This document shows, one piece after another, positions 46,791 through 59,962 of a stretch of 64,000 bases of DNA. The stretch spans positions 7,750,001 through 7,814,000 of the forward strand of contig OY783221.1 of NCBI GenBank assembly GCA_963678705.1. Direction: 5' to 3'. This stretch comes from Panorpa germanica. Taxonomy: Eukaryota > Arthropoda > Insecta > Mecoptera > Panorpidae. Position 1 is the stretch's first letter, and every line of letters begins with the position of its first letter. Both the position numbers and the translations under genes were made by a program. The notes under the pieces are model-generated. The model saw nothing but the letters and a program-made list of their open reading frames with translations, ran no database searches and was not told where the DNA came from.

Positions 46791-49110
46791 TTCTTCAATT
46801 ATGTTTTCTATTATATAGATACAGACTCCAACATGCGACATCCAGCATTATTATAACTGTAGAAATAAAATTATCAATAAATATTTAATTATAATTATTT
46901 TTTATACAATAATTGAATTTAATTAACAATAAAACAAAATAAAATCAATAAAATTATAAAATTTTATTAGATTAATAAAACAGTATTATAGCCATATTTA
47001 CCATAAGGGAAATAGTTTAATATTTCTTTAAATTTTCTAATTAAAATAAATTAAATAATTAAATATTTAATCACATATCATATATCTCGCTACACAAATA
47101 TTCAAAAAACGTTTAAAAATTATATTAATAAAAAAATAAATCTTTATAATGGTTAAGAGTATAGGAAGACTATCATTTTTTAAGGATAAAAAGAGAAAAA
47201 AATTAAAGTTGAATAAAAAAATGATTGGTTTGTGATTTGGTCTATACATGTATTATTAATAATGTTTTATCTCTTTTAAACATATTAATATATTATTTTT
47301 TGTCTTTGTCTGACTCATATTAAGGGTCATGGCACGATAGATAATTAGACGCTGTGCACTAAGTTTATAGTTTAGTACTTTTAAAACAGTTACCAAACAC
47401 GTTCAAAAATAATTAAATGGAACGTATTACTATTTTATTTTTCTTTGACTGATTTAAACATAGTTTTTGCACAACATCACCTATGCCAGAGCTAGAGAAC
47501 TACCACACTCATGCCACGATTGTTACGATAGCAAACTTTGCACAATTGAAGTTGAATTTTTCCAACTAAGAGCTGGAACACACTACGATTTAAATCACAC
47601 GCGATTTAAATACCGTGGTTTTATTTCTGTATACCTAGCACACAAAGCGATTAAAAAACCACGTGGTCGGTTTATTTTTAATTTGTTTATAAAGTGAGAT
47701 CTCAAAGCCGTTAGGCATCACTTATTTTCTGAAGAACATCTTAGTTCTATATATGTTAGCGAGACAACTGTTTTAAAACGTTTTACAAGAGGATAGACCG
47801 ATCCAAGTGGCCAAACATCCCCTAGACCCAATTTTAATTATGAGTAGGAGCGAGAGGGTATTATCCGTGCGCCATACGATCATTGTACATACTAACACTA
47901 CTAAATCTTACACATTTTGTTCATCAGAAAGTAAGTGATGTCTCCCGGTCCTGGGATCTTAAACTATTATATACTACTCAGTTTAGATGCAGTACTGCAG
48001 TATCTGTTGTATTATAGCAATAACAAATAATACCTATTCAAAGAAATGCACCGTCAAAACATAATATCAACAATACTGTGTTCTGTATACAAGGAGATGT
48101 GCCGCGATAAGGAAAAATCGCTATGTGCTGCAAGAAATCTGTAGCTGCGGCGAAAGTCGCTTCGATTAAAAAATCGTGGTGTATGCATGCTCATATGATT
48201 CCATGTGTTACAAATCTACGCGATTTAAATCGACGCGGTTTAAAACTTAGCATTTTTAATTACGTATTTCCATTCGCAATATATTCAGGTATTCTCTATT
48301 TTTTTTTTAAATTATTTCTTCTCATGTTCATGTTTTAGTAAGTTTGAAATTGACATCTCGCCAAGATCGCTTCTCGTTCTGTCGTTTGGTCGGCGAGGTT
48401 AGGGCCGTGCGGACTGGTTAAAGGATCGTCAAGAAGTGAGGGGTGTAGGGTGAAGGGGGCTTAGGTTAGGCAGATGGAATGTAGCAGCTATGTCCAACAT
48501 CTGTAGCTACAGGCTGCCAAATGTAGTGCTCGATTTGTTAAATATAAATAATAAAATATACATATAAATATAAATATTTTCTATACAATTTAAACACTTG
48601 TTCTTTTTAAACAGATAACATTTTAAGTAACATTGCAATGAGATCGACATCAACACTGCGTCGTTTACACCTATCAGAACAATTTAGTTGATTTTTGTTT
48701 TATTCCGTACCGCTACATTAATGCACTGGTATGAGTGGTACACCAAACACTATATAGTAAAGTGCCATCACTGGGTGATTATAAATTATAGGCTTGATCT
48801 TTAAATTGAAAAACAAATTAACATTGGATTTTATGTATTTATGTTTAGTAGATAACATTTTTATTTAAAGGAATATTAAGCCGACAAAACTCTTTTGGTT
48901 TTATTGTGTTTAAATGCTGTGTATTTATTTATTTTGTTCATTAATTGTTGGTAACTAATTTTTAAGTGTTGACGACCGCCCTAATCACCAGATTTCTAAT
49001 TTGCACCGGAGTAAGATATTAGATATCGATATACATCAAAAGTGCCACATGTTTGCTCGTATTAGATTTGAATAATATTATTTATATAAGACACAGTTAG
49101 CATAGGGCTA
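46791..49110. other. AT-rich non-coding sequence with GCGATTTAAA-type motifs
   Basis: Repeated GCGATTTAAA / GCGATTAAAAAA motifs with CCACGTGG occur at 47580-47670 and again at 48150-48250. They may be ends of an unrecognised element; the ~500 bp between holds no coding signal. Frames at 47467-47697 and 48123-48338 overlap these motifs. Confidence 0.35.
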
Positions 49111-49213
49111 GCTTGCCACAAACTAGTTCCAAGGTACATTCTCTACTTCCCATATAGAAATTATCTTGCAATGCAAGGTGATTCCTACAAGCTAATTCAT
49201 GTGTTACAATTTC
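49111..49213 (+). repeat. Dispersed repeat family F, copy 2
   Basis: It matches 1119-1245 in the CATATAGAAATTA core and the AAGCTAATTCA segment. Confidence 0.45.
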
Positions 49214-49950
49214 TATCTGATCAGTTTCTCTTTCTTTCAAAATCAGCAGTGGTCTATAGCCCTGTCAAAATATTCGATAAAATAGTGGTAGGTTTACAAT
49301 ATTCGCATGGAACTGAAAGTTGGTGTACACCTTGGGGACATTATTACAAATAAAATACTAAAAGTCCCCACTGATTGCACATCTGCAAAAAAAGTTATTT
49401 AAAGTCAAAAGTAAAAAAAATGGGTTTACCAATTTTTCCAGTAAACGGTAAGTTTTATCATAAAAATAGATTAGATAAAAGTTGTAGATCATGAAATTAT
49501 CTACAAAAACTGTTCTTATACTTTTTTTCTAAGAATCACCATTCCTGAGATATTGCGATTTTAAATCACCGAAAACAATAATATATACGCCTATACAATA
49601 TCGGATGTTTAATATGAGTAAAAATATAGGTCTGCTCACTTATATCTGCAGGATATGCTACAATTAGAGAACTTGATCAATCCTATAGTCTTTACCAAAG
49701 GTTTATCAAAGGATTTTTCACTGTTAGTTGTTCTATTTTAATCCAAAGTACAAACTCTGGGGTTAATAATGAAATACAATATATAATGCGAAATTTAAAA
49801 TGACAGGTCGAAAACAAGACCCTAAAGAAGAAGTGCGCCAACTTATTATCCCACATCTACCCTAAATTTTAATTGTAGTCATGACTGCTTATACAGACAT
49901 CTACAAAAGTTTATACTTACTTAGGGGCAGAGGCGGCACTATATAATCCA

Positions 49951-50073
49951 ATGATTGCTTTTTGTTCAAGGGTCATTAGGGGCGCAAAAAATATACATAT
50001 ATTAATTAGAAAATATTTTTTTTCTCGCGGCGGAAAAATTATTTTTTTTGCGGCGAAAATATTATTTTTCTTC
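49951..50073 (+). mobile_element. Repeat family D, copy 3
   Basis: It reads TCATTAGGGGCGCAAAAAAT, then TATACATATATTAATTAG and two CGCGGCG/GCGGCGAAAA blocks. It matches the D insertion at 24953, without insert K. A CAGAGGCGGCACTA scrap just upstream recalls family C ends. Confidence 0.5.
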
Positions 50074-50543
50074 CCGCAGATTCCATATCACGCAACCATT
50101 TTGAAATCGGTTCATAACTTGACCTATAAAATGCCGACAACTCAAAAACCGGTACGTACACCAAAGAAAATATAAATTGCAGATTTGGAATCAGCGTTAA
50201 ATTTTACTATAGTATCAATTTCTTTCAAAATATCTGACATTTCTAATTCAAATAAACTGATTTCGTGTCCGTATCCGATTCGAGTCGGATCGTATCGCCA
50301 GCAAGTGTTAAACTTAAGAGTACAATGGTGAATGGTGTAATTCTGTAAGCTATCGTATCGTGTTGTTGTGCTCAAAACGCGTGTAAATTTAAACAGCATA
50401 ATTAATTAATTAACTCTCTCATCGACATCATTATTTATTCACAGCTGGAAAAATGAAATGACGGAATGTTTGCTGAGTACATAGTCATTTGCATGAACAT
50501 TAGACAAATGGTTTGACTAAACAGAAAGTAATAATCAGGTATA

Positions 50544-51196
50544 TGAGGTGCGGCTATTAAATAACGGGACTGACGCTGTAAAACATTTTCTTTTGATTTT
50601 ATACGTATTTGTTTATCATCACCTTCAATATACACCCCTTCTCTATCCCTACAACGCTCCATGCGAATTTTTCTGTGCTCGAAGTATTCTTCTGTCCGCC
50701 CCTTCGAAAAGCGTGGCGCTTTTTTTTTCACAGCTTCAACGGACTCAAATTTTGTTCCTTTTAATACTGATTTCACCTTAGACTTTGGGTCATTTTCAAT
50801 GGCATTCAAAGTGTCTGTACAAACCATTTTTCGAGCTTCTTGTTGTTCAAACGTAAAAATTTTAGGCACCATTTTGGCACACACGTTATGTAAAATTTTG
50901 CGTGTGAATTCTTTATCGACTCCTAGAGTTTCATCAATCGCACCAATACTTAACCGACGGTTAGATCGAATCAGATTACCAATTTTTTTAATATTGTCAT
51001 GCATTTTTGACGTGAAAGGCCGACGCGGGCGTGAATCATCTTGAACGTCTTCTCGGTCATATTGAAAACGCTTAAACCACTCAAAAATACATGCATGCGA
51101 TACTTCTTTCAGTAAATTATAAGTTTCAGTAGCGGTTTTCCCAAGTTTCGTGTGAAATTTCACAACAATACGTTGCTCTATTGTTACACTTAACAT
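50544..51196 (-). pseudogene. Internally deleted mariner transposase (irritans-type) with its 3' inverted repeat
   Basis: From ATG at 51196 the frame encodes a mariner N-terminus with helix-turn-helix DNA-binding regions (IVVKFHTKLGKTATETY, then RPRRP, then the ETLGV-type second domain and VCAKMVPK). At NDPKSKVKSVL it jumps to KGTKFESVEAV and a C-terminus ending GVYIEGDD. The catalytic core with all three aspartates is missing. Intact mariners of this group have about 345 residues. The 3' inverted repeat, GAGGTGCGGCTATTAAATAA, lies at 50545-50564 next to a TA. The original stop is lost, so the frame runs through the inverted repeat to 50435. Upstream Met codons (to 51295) lie outside the homologous part. 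No 5' inverted repeat is seen. It is a non-functional copy. Confidence 0.85.
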
Positions 51197-51296
51197 TTTT
51201 CCGCAGAAGAAGGTCGTCGATGATAAGACAAAGTAAAAAAGAACGACATTAAATAAATTAAATAAAAAAATATATATATTACATATTTTTACCACT

Positions 51297-52499
51297 AATA
51301 ATTAAAGGTCACGTATAACACCAATAACGATTTAACACAGTTGACATGAATACCCCAATCTTCGTATTTAACCTACTTGTAAGTAAGTTAAACTCGTATT
51401 CCCATTCTTACAAGAACTCTACAAGAAACCCAAGCAATTCATCGTATTTTAATGAATTCATTTTATTTCATATAAGTTTATTACATTAGCCACGGATCTC
51501 ATTTACAATATATTTTAAACCTTTTATATATAATTTATTTATAACTAAAAATAATATATAAAAACACGTTTTCAATTTTATATAATACACGTCAATCACC
51601 GACTAAAATAAATTTATTTATCCATACATTTTATTTTATATATTTTTTTACTGTAGTTGATTTTTCTATTGATGTTTAGTTTTATATATTTTTTTTCTCT
51701 TTCTTTTTCTTTATGTTATTGTGTATTTTATTAATAAAAAATATATGTTACAACACTATTATATTAATAATAGGTGTTAAAAGGCCTTGATGCTTCTATA
51801 AGATGGGCTGGACAACATATGGTCAGCGGGTCTTATAGATTATTGAGTAAAAGTTAAATCCAAAAATCACATTCATAAAAAAGAGGTTGCAGAAGGTGCA
51901 AAGAATACCCAAGATGAAAGTGAGGATCTTCCAAACGTTTAGGTCAGGTTATATCATATGAGAGCAATTTTATCTATGAGAATAAATTTGCACTATATAA
52001 AATGTAATTTGACAACTTTCAAATTTTCGTTGAAAGAGTTGTTTATTTTTAATGTCGTATATTTTACCACAAAAGTATAAAATTTTCGGAAAACTTGATA
52101 TCAAAAACAATTATCAAAACCGAGATAAGGCTGCATTTGATACCGCAGATTCGGAAGTGCTTGTTAATGGCGATAGAATATATTTTTGTAAATGTAATCA
52201 TTTTTTAAAATCCGATTTTAATTAAAATATTTATTAAAAGCTGGCTTTTCTATTTCTTTAAATGTACAAAAGTTTACTTTGTAAAAAAGTTAAACTTAAA
52301 TTTCGGATTTGCCGATTAATTTTTAGCCCATTTTTCTCGTCACAGCATTAGAATTAAAATATAAAGCGCCCTCCCTAAATTATAATAGTATAGAAATGGT
52401 AAAGGTATATAAATTTTGTCGCCCCTCAAATAGTGGCGTCCATAGACCCGGGTCTCATGAACCTAGGCCTAAATCCATCTCTGTACAGTATGATTACAT
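51297..52499. other. AT-rich non-coding sequence
   Basis: Apart from long A/T runs at 51500-51780, nothing was recognised. A hAT-like scrap (GTGGCGTCCATAGACCCGGG) lies near 52432-52451. Confidence 0.4.
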
Positions 52500-52695
52500 G
52501 CATGACAACATGACGTCGAAGGATCTAATACATTTTAATCCCTTTAATGATTAAAGTGAGAAATGTCAATTTTAATTGTTAATATCTCCTATAATATTGC
52601 GATTTAGTAAATGATAGTGTTATATTTCAAGTCCTGATAGCCAACTCTTAAAATATAATACAGTTTTATAGAAATTCTTCTCCAGGTTGCGGTTT
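52500..52695 (-). mobile_element. MITE family B, diverged partial copy
   Basis: The reverse complement keeps the TTTCTATAAAACTG, TAACAATTAAAA and ATTAAAGGGAT landmarks in family order, with many differences. Both ends are lost. Confidence 0.5.
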
Positions 52696-55469
52696 ACAAT
52701 TCCATTTGGAATATCTGGAATGAATGACACCCCAATAAAGCCAAGTAACATAAAAACAAAGTCACAACTGAAGTTAACTTTCTAACATGAACGTATGAGA
52801 CACAAAAACGATTTCTTAATATAAGAAAATACAATTTGATTATTATAATAATTTATTAAAACACGAAAAAAGTTGTCAAACCCTGTTCTACAATAAAGCG
52901 ACTTATTGAACCATCACATTACAGATAGTTGCTACGTCATAGCTCAGGTCAACAGTGTTAATATTGTTTGTAATTGGCCACACTATTACATTGGTCAACT
53001 TTGGACAAGTTGAAGGCAATAAGAATAATAATATCATATCTACTTAATAAAATTTATAAAAATATACGTAGTACGAGTATCTTGAAAAAATGATAATATA
53101 AACACGACGTATGTTCCAGATACACGGGTCGGCGCTTGAAGTGTTACTTGTCAATTTCAATGTCAATTTTGATTTCACTTATTTAAAAACTTCAGTATAT
53201 CGTAAAAACATTTCAAATTAAGAAAGATGTGTTATTGTTCGATGTAGCCACCTTTCCCGCGGATAATAGCATAGAATCTTTCCAAGAAAGCTTCATACGC
53301 TTCACGTGTGAGATATTTTATACTGTTAACCCTCTAAGTAGTTGCATTATGTCATCAGAACCAATTTCTGACCTTTTTCCTTTTTAAAGGCATACAACAT
53401 CGATCAAGTAGAAACGGAAATCTTGTAGTTGATGAGCGAAATGACCTATGGTGGTTATAAATCGCTAACGAGATTTTTTTAATGCATCATAGATGGTAGC
53501 ACTTACTCTACTAAATCCATTCCCATAATGAAGGCATGTACCGATATGAAATAATTCAAAAAAGAAATCGGCGAAAAATAGTGAGAAATTTAAAAGACCC
53601 TATATTTGATACTTTGGCAAGAGGACTAAATAAGCCAAAATCTAATAAATAAAGAAAAACGTATACATGTTTTATAAGATTTAGATTACTGGCATAGAAG
53701 CTTGTATAGTATTATTCCGTAATAATGCTCTAAACCTCAATTATTTTATTTTGATAAATTAATTACACATAATACTCTCCAGCTAATTCCACCACATTAC
53801 ATCTATCTCACTCACTCCTTCTTTCTCCTAGATCTTCCTTTCTCTCTTCTTCAATTTACAGCTGTAGAAACTATCTTAAGCTGTATGAATCGCCAAAAAC
53901 ACTTGTAGTTAACAAAGTTTCCCCCTTTACCCCTTAAAATAGTACCCAGACTGCATGAAGTTGTGTTTCCATATGGTGGAAGGCGTCCAGTGGATGGGTG
54001 AACGGGGGAAGCAGCTTTATTTGTAGGATGAGAGGTTGGGTAAAATTGAGGTTTGCATTTAGTGGTCATCGAGGTCAACCCTTAACGTGTAGACACTACC
54101 AGTTACCTCACGCTCTTGAACACCACCCGTTCCACAACCACCCACCTGCCCTGGTTCCTGGTGCATTCGCTAGATGGTGTTGACTGTTGTTACATACTCG
54201 TATATTGGGATAGTTATGTTTAGGAAATGGAATCATGTGTGTTTAAGCATGCCACTAGGATATTATCTAAAATTTATACAGGGTGGCCGGCGGGGAACTT
54301 AAAATTTTGATTAAAAATAAGTGTAATAATATTTTACACAAAATAAACACGCAGGAACGTCTAAAAGTATTTAGCGACAATTCCACGACAAAAGGGTTCA
54401 AAATATACCAATACTAATAGCGTGACCTATTATTCTGTATTTACATTAGCAACGCCGAAAACCAGCACCACTGTAAATCAATTTAGTGCACATGCGCAGT
54501 AACGACTTTTGGAAATGACAGTCGGACTTATGCTTGGTCCTGCATCAAATAGGTTCTGCGGTACTTTTTCCCGCCGGTTTTTAACATAGAGATGAGTTTT
54601 TGTTGATGAATAAGTAATTGCAAGTAAATTTTTTAGTTTCTTCTTAAAAACTCGCTTTAAATATTAATACAAAAGTGCAGTTTTTACAGCAACCTTTTTT
54701 GGAATGATTATTGGTGGTCAAGAACTCGAAAATTTAACGTATTTTAAAAATTGTTTTTTATAATAAAAATAATGAAACCCGATATTTTAACTTTTTAGGC
54801 TTATGACACTCATTCTACATAAAAAAACTTTTTTGAAATTTAAAAATATTGTTAAATATGTTAAAAATGACACTGAAGTAGACCCTGTCAAAAAATTGGA
54901 CCTGGATAGTGTTGTCCATTCTCGCTCTTCTACTTATTTGATAAATAACAACCAAGAAAATTATTAATTAGTATGAGTACAGTTATGGTCGGAACTAGAG
55001 AAAAAAAAAATTTGATAATTGACAAAATGGCGCGCTTTTGAAAATGAAATTCTAAAAACTGAGTTTTTTTAACCAGTTATTTAATGAAAAAAATACAAAA
55101 TTATTGAAATAAAAAAAATATTCTAGTTCCAACGATAGCTATTGATGTTGTGAATAACATATTAAAATTTTAGACGATTCGGTTGAATAGTTTTTTATCT
55201 CTACAACACCATGGAGTTGAAAAGGAGTTTTGAAATAAATGAGATTAAAGTTTAAAGTTTTAAAGCTATTGATATATGCTAAAACGTCTGTAGAAACGAA
55301 ACTATTGGCAATGTCCTTACAAAAATTTAACGGTACATTCTTAAAAGCCTATACTTTCGAAATATAAAAAAAAAACAAAAATCGATTTTTTGAAAATTCT
55401 AGACCACCTACGTTGCTAATGTAAATGGGATATTAAATGCACATTCCTTAAAGGAATTTGTATATCAAC
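52696..55469. other. Non-coding sequence with a CAGGGTGG-type element end at 54283
   Basis: The start CAGGGTGGCCGGCGGGGAAC (about 54283) looks like an element end; no matching right end was found. Inverted ACATTAGCAACG (near 54442) and CGTTGCTAATGT (near 55413) may mark an insert about 1 kb long. A GC-richer patch at 53930-54190 has open frames on both strands but no recognisable protein. Confidence 0.35.
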
Positions 55470-55650
55470 CAGTGCCGCATTTAGAGGTGTGAAGGCCCTG
55501 GGGCAACAAAAGATCGGAGGCGCCTAAGTATTTTTAGAATAATAGAAACAATTCTTTTCCGTCAAGTCTTTCAAAAATTTAGAGCTTTTAACTCTATTGT
55601 GGAGGCCCCGGGGCAGTAGCCCCGCTTGCCCTCCCTCAAATCCGGGCCTG
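55470..55650. mobile_element. hAT-like MITE, 181 bp, with perfect 8-bp target duplication
   Basis: It begins CAGTGCCGCATTTAGAGG and ends CTCAAATCCGGGCCTG, with imperfect terminal inverted repeats. ATATCAAC is repeated exactly on both sides (55462-55469 and 55651-55658). The 8-bp duplication and CAG...CTG ends identify the hAT superfamily. It is non-coding. Confidence 0.85.
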
Positions 55651-55658
55651 ATATCAAC

Positions 55659-56219
55659 TATGATAAATACCTCAACAATGCCTGCGACTTAAGAAATATA
55701 GTAATTAAATTTAACGTACTCTCCGAACACGCCTAATCTCCTCACGCCTATATTTACTAAATGAGTTGACAATTTTTTCGACACGGCTCAACTCACGTCA
55801 GTCGTCACGATATGTTTATATTTATTGTGTGAAAACAAATGTCTACCATGTTATACTATGTTATGTTAATCATTATATAAATCTACTGTTTCAAAAATTG
55901 TAATATGAAATTTAAACATTAAGATCATTAACATATACACAGGTAAGGCGTGCCTGCCTCTCTGTTGCCGAGTTAGGCTGGGAGGATGAGAAGGAGTTCA
56001 TCACTATCTCTAATTCAATCAGAAATTAAACACTCAAACTAACAAGGAAAGTCAATAAGAGAATAAGAAATGTTGTGATTGTTGTTGGGGAGAGGTAGAG
56101 GGGGCGAGGGCGGTTGTGTAGACGCAGATTAAATAAATCTAGATTAAGTAAATAATAACTGATATATGTAATGGGTATTATAGAATTTTACACTAGTTTT
56201 GTCATTGCTCGGTTTACAC
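55659..56219. other. Non-coding sequence
   Basis: Nothing was recognised. An ACAGGTAAGGCG near 55940 resembles a splice donor but no open frame supports an exon. Confidence 0.35.
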
Positions 56220-56480
56220 TGGGGAATGAGGAAAGAGGAAGGAGGTATTGGGAAATGGAAGAAGCGCAAATGTACGGATGTGCGCGAAGGAAGAGGAAAA
56301 ATTAAAGAAATTTAAGAGTAGGACTTAGGAGAAAGTGAAGGTCTAGAAGGTAAGGAAGAGTGATGAAGTGAAGAGAAGATGGATAGAAGAGAGAATGAAG
56401 AAAGAGAAGAGAAACAGAGCAAGATGTATTTTAATTTTTGGCAAACGACTAAGGAGAAGAGACGAAAAACAATCGAGGAT
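56220..56480 (+). repeat. Purine-rich (GA) tract
   Basis: The plus strand is overwhelmingly A and G, with irregular GAAGA/GAGAA units and no fixed period. It is comparable to the tract at 4400-4862 but not a copy of it. Confidence 0.7.
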
Positions 56481-56609
56481 GACGTTAATAGAGAGAAATG
56501 TTTTAATTGCTTCTTAAATATTCATATTACTAAATAAGGAGGAAAGGAACTGTAAGCAAAGAATATAAGGCATAGCGGCAGGAATTAAGTAAATAGATAT
56601 ATATTAACG

Positions 56610-56693
56610 GCTGTGAGAAACTGAACACTTTCATGACAAGAATATCATACGCATCTTCAATATGATGTCAAAGTGACTTCAAAATGTTTACTG
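56610..56693 (+). mobile_element. MITE family A, copy 7 (right-end fragment)
   Basis: It carries the last ~85 bp of the family (TGTGAGAAACTGAA, then CATCTTCAATATGATGTCAA) and a damaged end, TGTTTACTG. Confidence 0.8.
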
Positions 56694-57662
56694 AAAGAGT
56701 CTAGAGTTCAGAGATAAAGAGAGACTTCTTAGGTTGGTTGGTTGGAGGGAGGGATTGGAGGGAAAGACAGCAAGTTTCTCAATTTGCATTTATTTAGGAC
56801 GTATATATTTGAGCAAATAAATCTACATTAGGTAGACATATTAAGTACTAATTTGAACGTTTTGGAAAACCTCCGATATTACAAGCATAGAATTTAGGTA
56901 AACTAGGCAGACTGCGGTCGGTCTGCCGTCTGTCCTTCGAAGCTGTATTGCTATTAGTGAATTGTTGTCTAGAGAGCCAGGAGAGAAGCAATAGAGGGAG
57001 GGGAATCGAGGCGGGGTTGCAATACGAGACCGCAAGTGGCAAAATAATTTATTAATTTCCTGCAGCTCTATAAGATATTTATGTAATTGGTTATAAATCA
57101 AATGTTCAGTTATACATACGAGTATATGCATTGAAATAATTTATGTTTGCTTGTAAGAAAAAATTTGTTATTTAGCCGGCTTTAACTAATTAGCGCGAAT
57201 TATAAGCCAGTAATAATCTAAAACATGGAACGCATGTAGAAAGACTCGTAAATTGGAATCTGACTTGGGAGTTTGCATGTTAATTGGTGTTTGGGCTGAA
57301 GCTCATTAAATCTTACCGCTTCCTGGTCTCGGCCGATAATAAAATGTGGTCGCCTTAAATGGATGTAGATAAGCAGTGCCAGATTTAGTGGACCGTGCAA
57401 CTCGAAGGAACTACCTTTATTTATTTTATTGGGTTAAAATCATGTTGTATGGAACAAGAAGCGGCTCTGTGATTAACAATGTTCTTATTAAACACATTTG
57501 GTAAGTGATATTTTGCATGCCAACTATTTTAATTAATTAATAATTAATTAATTTAAATAACACAATTTAGTACCTTAAGAAATAAATATTCCTATTCCAG
57601 GCACTGGTTTATGCATTCTATTTTATATTCTATTATATCATTCTATTAGTCAGTAGTCAGTA
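56694..57662. other. Non-coding sequence
   Basis: Overlapping minus-strand frames at 56841-57131 have no recognisable domain. A long AT palindrome of TTAATTAA units lies near 57528-57556. Confidence 0.4.
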
Positions 57663-57915
57663 CAAAGTAAACAATTTGGTGAAGTGCCCTATTTAGTGAC
57701 GTTTCTATCACTATTTCACTTCAATTATAGTTCGCATCAACTTTATCTTCATTTGAATTCCGACAGGTGGAGTGGTTCCGTCATCTGTAGCCGATAAAAC
57801 AGACATTTCATATGAACGATTGTGAGAAACTGAACTATAAATGAACTCTTTCATGACAAAAAAATCATACGCATCTCCAATATGATGTCAAAGTGACTCC
57901 AAAATGTTTACTGGG
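57663..57915 (+). mobile_element. MITE family A, copy 8 (full length)
   Basis: It starts CAAAGTAAAC (two changes from the consensus) and ends GTTTACTGGG. TA flanks both ends, consistent with a 2-bp duplication. Confidence 0.9.
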
Positions 57916-58736
57916 TAATTTTACCTGTGGTTAAATAATGCACTTTTCCTCAATTAAAAATCAATAATTACTATAATATACATTTATTAATAATCAATTA
58001 ATAAATGTTCTTTCAACTCGAAGTCCCCTTGCATTAGCATTGTCCTTCAGACACGTGTTCTAGTTCATAAATCACAAAACAGTTGCATCAGCATCTCTAA
58101 TGAATGGGCACCTTTGTAACTCTGCATGATGTCATCATTAGGTTTGAGTTGAAGTCATAACGATAGGGCCAAATAACAGTACTGTTTCTCAGTGTATTCA
58201 GTTCTTGTGCATTGCGAATCCTGCCTATACCTTAGGTACTAGTGCAAATTTCGATATTCATGGAAGAGAAGCAAATGAAATCTTAGAAATTGCTGCCAAG
58301 ATGTCAAGTAAATTATCCCTACGATCTCGGCTATGATACTGACAGTTCATAGTTTTTTTGTTAATATTATTTTTACAAAAAAATGTTTAAATTACTGCGA
58401 TCAAAATTTCAAATTTCCTGGACTACAGCACCGAATCCCATTTGATTGTAATATAATATTTTTTATAAATTTTTAGTACGTTTTTACGATGGCTTTAGCG
58501 GACTGTGATACTACGTTATGGGCTCAGATTTTAACGAAACGATAATAATTATAATTATGCGCAGTTAAATATTGACTTTCAGCATTCGTAAAAAAAAACA
58601 ATAAAATTATTAATAATAATGCATAATTTACTAACTATAAAAAATGATTAGAGTAGTTTTATAATAAATCTCGATTTGTTTTAAGCAGTGATTTGAACTA
58701 CCAGTCTTAATGTGAATAGGATCACAGTCGTAAGGT
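57916..58736. other. AT-rich non-coding sequence
   Basis: Nothing was recognised. Confidence 0.45.
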
Positions 58737-59094
58737 CAAAAGCGGCCTTATCCATTGCGAGGCCCGGGGCGGCAGAACTTTGCGAGGCAGTTGTTCTTTA
58801 TAAAATTTATATAAAATGTAAGGAGGTGTTTTTGATGATAATTGACGAGAAATAAAATTTTATATTGGAAGTTTTATAAAAGTTACATATAAAAGCACAA
58901 AGATAACAAATATTAATGATGATAAACTAAGGCACATGAATACCTTAAAAGAAGACGCAGTGATTCAAGCGAGATTTCTAAAGAGCGTGGCGCGAAATTC
59001 AAATAGAAATATATAGAAATGAACTTTTCTACTTGGCTTGGGCGAAAATGCGAGACCACGGGCGGTTGCCCTGCTTGCTACCCCCTAAGGCGAT
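58737..59094 (+). mobile_element. hAT-like repeat family C, copy 3
   Basis: It starts within GCGGCCTTATCCATTGCGAG and ends CCCCCTAAGGCG. The interior closely follows the copy at 36058, including the AATATTAATGATGATAAAC segment. The extreme ends are eroded. Confidence 0.65.
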
Positions 59095-59850
59095 AAAAAA
59101 TTGCAACTCAGAGGAGCCTAGTAAAATTTTCATCCACTGATTTAAAAATTTTAGTTTCACCAAAAGACGTAATTCATATCTAGTCTAATTATTTATTTTT
59201 CGAATACGTTCTCAAATAGATTGAAACGATACAACATAAATGCACTCCGCTCCAGCAAGATGCAGGAGTGCAGAAGACAGAAGGCAGAAGGTAGAATGTT
59301 CAAACACGAGATCGAAAGTATTATCAAGGTACTGGCACTCTTTAGTCGCTTCGCTAGTGCTACTCCCTTAGTCCCTTAGCCCTCTTCCTACCCCCTTCCT
59401 CGTTATACTCGTCCTAGAGAACCATCGGCATCGGCATCGGCTTCGACACAACATCAGAATACATTGGTATATCGAGCCTAACCACACTCTACACTACAAA
59501 AGCTACAAGAGCACACGAAACACATTGCAATACAACACCCGACATGTCTATCATGTGTAACGCAAGAGGTATAAAGCAGTGATGGTCAAAATGAGGTTCG
59601 AAGTTAGAAAATATTACGACCCCCTATGGTTGACTTGATTGTCAAGCGGTAATACGTGACGTAAACTGCTTAAAGGGAACTATGAATATTCTCAGCGCAT
59701 TGCTATGACTTCAATGCGGACCTGACTATGACATCATGCAGGGGAACAAAGGTGCCTATTCTCAGAATGCTGATACAGCAACTTGGACCACCGGATACGC
59801 ACTTACACGTGGCTGAGGGCAACTGCTGGAGACGTGAAACAATTACTGCC
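59095..59850. other. Non-coding sequence, GC-richer at 59240-59480
   Basis: A short run of three CGGCATCGGCATCGGC-type hexamers lies near 59428-59444. No coding segment was recognised. Confidence 0.35.
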
Positions 59851-59956
59851 TTACAAATAAACCTGTTATAAAATTTATACCAGGTATAAAGCCCGTCTGA
59901 GCAGGCTTATTATCAGTTTATACCTGATATAAATTTTATAACAGGTTTATTTGTAA
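59851..59956. mobile_element. Palindromic MITE E, copy 1 (106 bp)
   Basis: It starts TTACAAATAAACCTGTTATA and ends with its reverse complement. The arms pair over about 40 bp with a few mismatches, leaving a GC-rich centre (GCCCGTCTGAGCAGGC). Such a single-stranded copy would form one long hairpin. Confidence 0.8.
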
Positions 59957-59962
59957 ACTTCC

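Noticed and set aside
53851-54183. GC-richer patch with frames on both strands as a possible exon
   Set aside because: Frames overlap on opposite strands and no convincing acceptor or donor brackets either.
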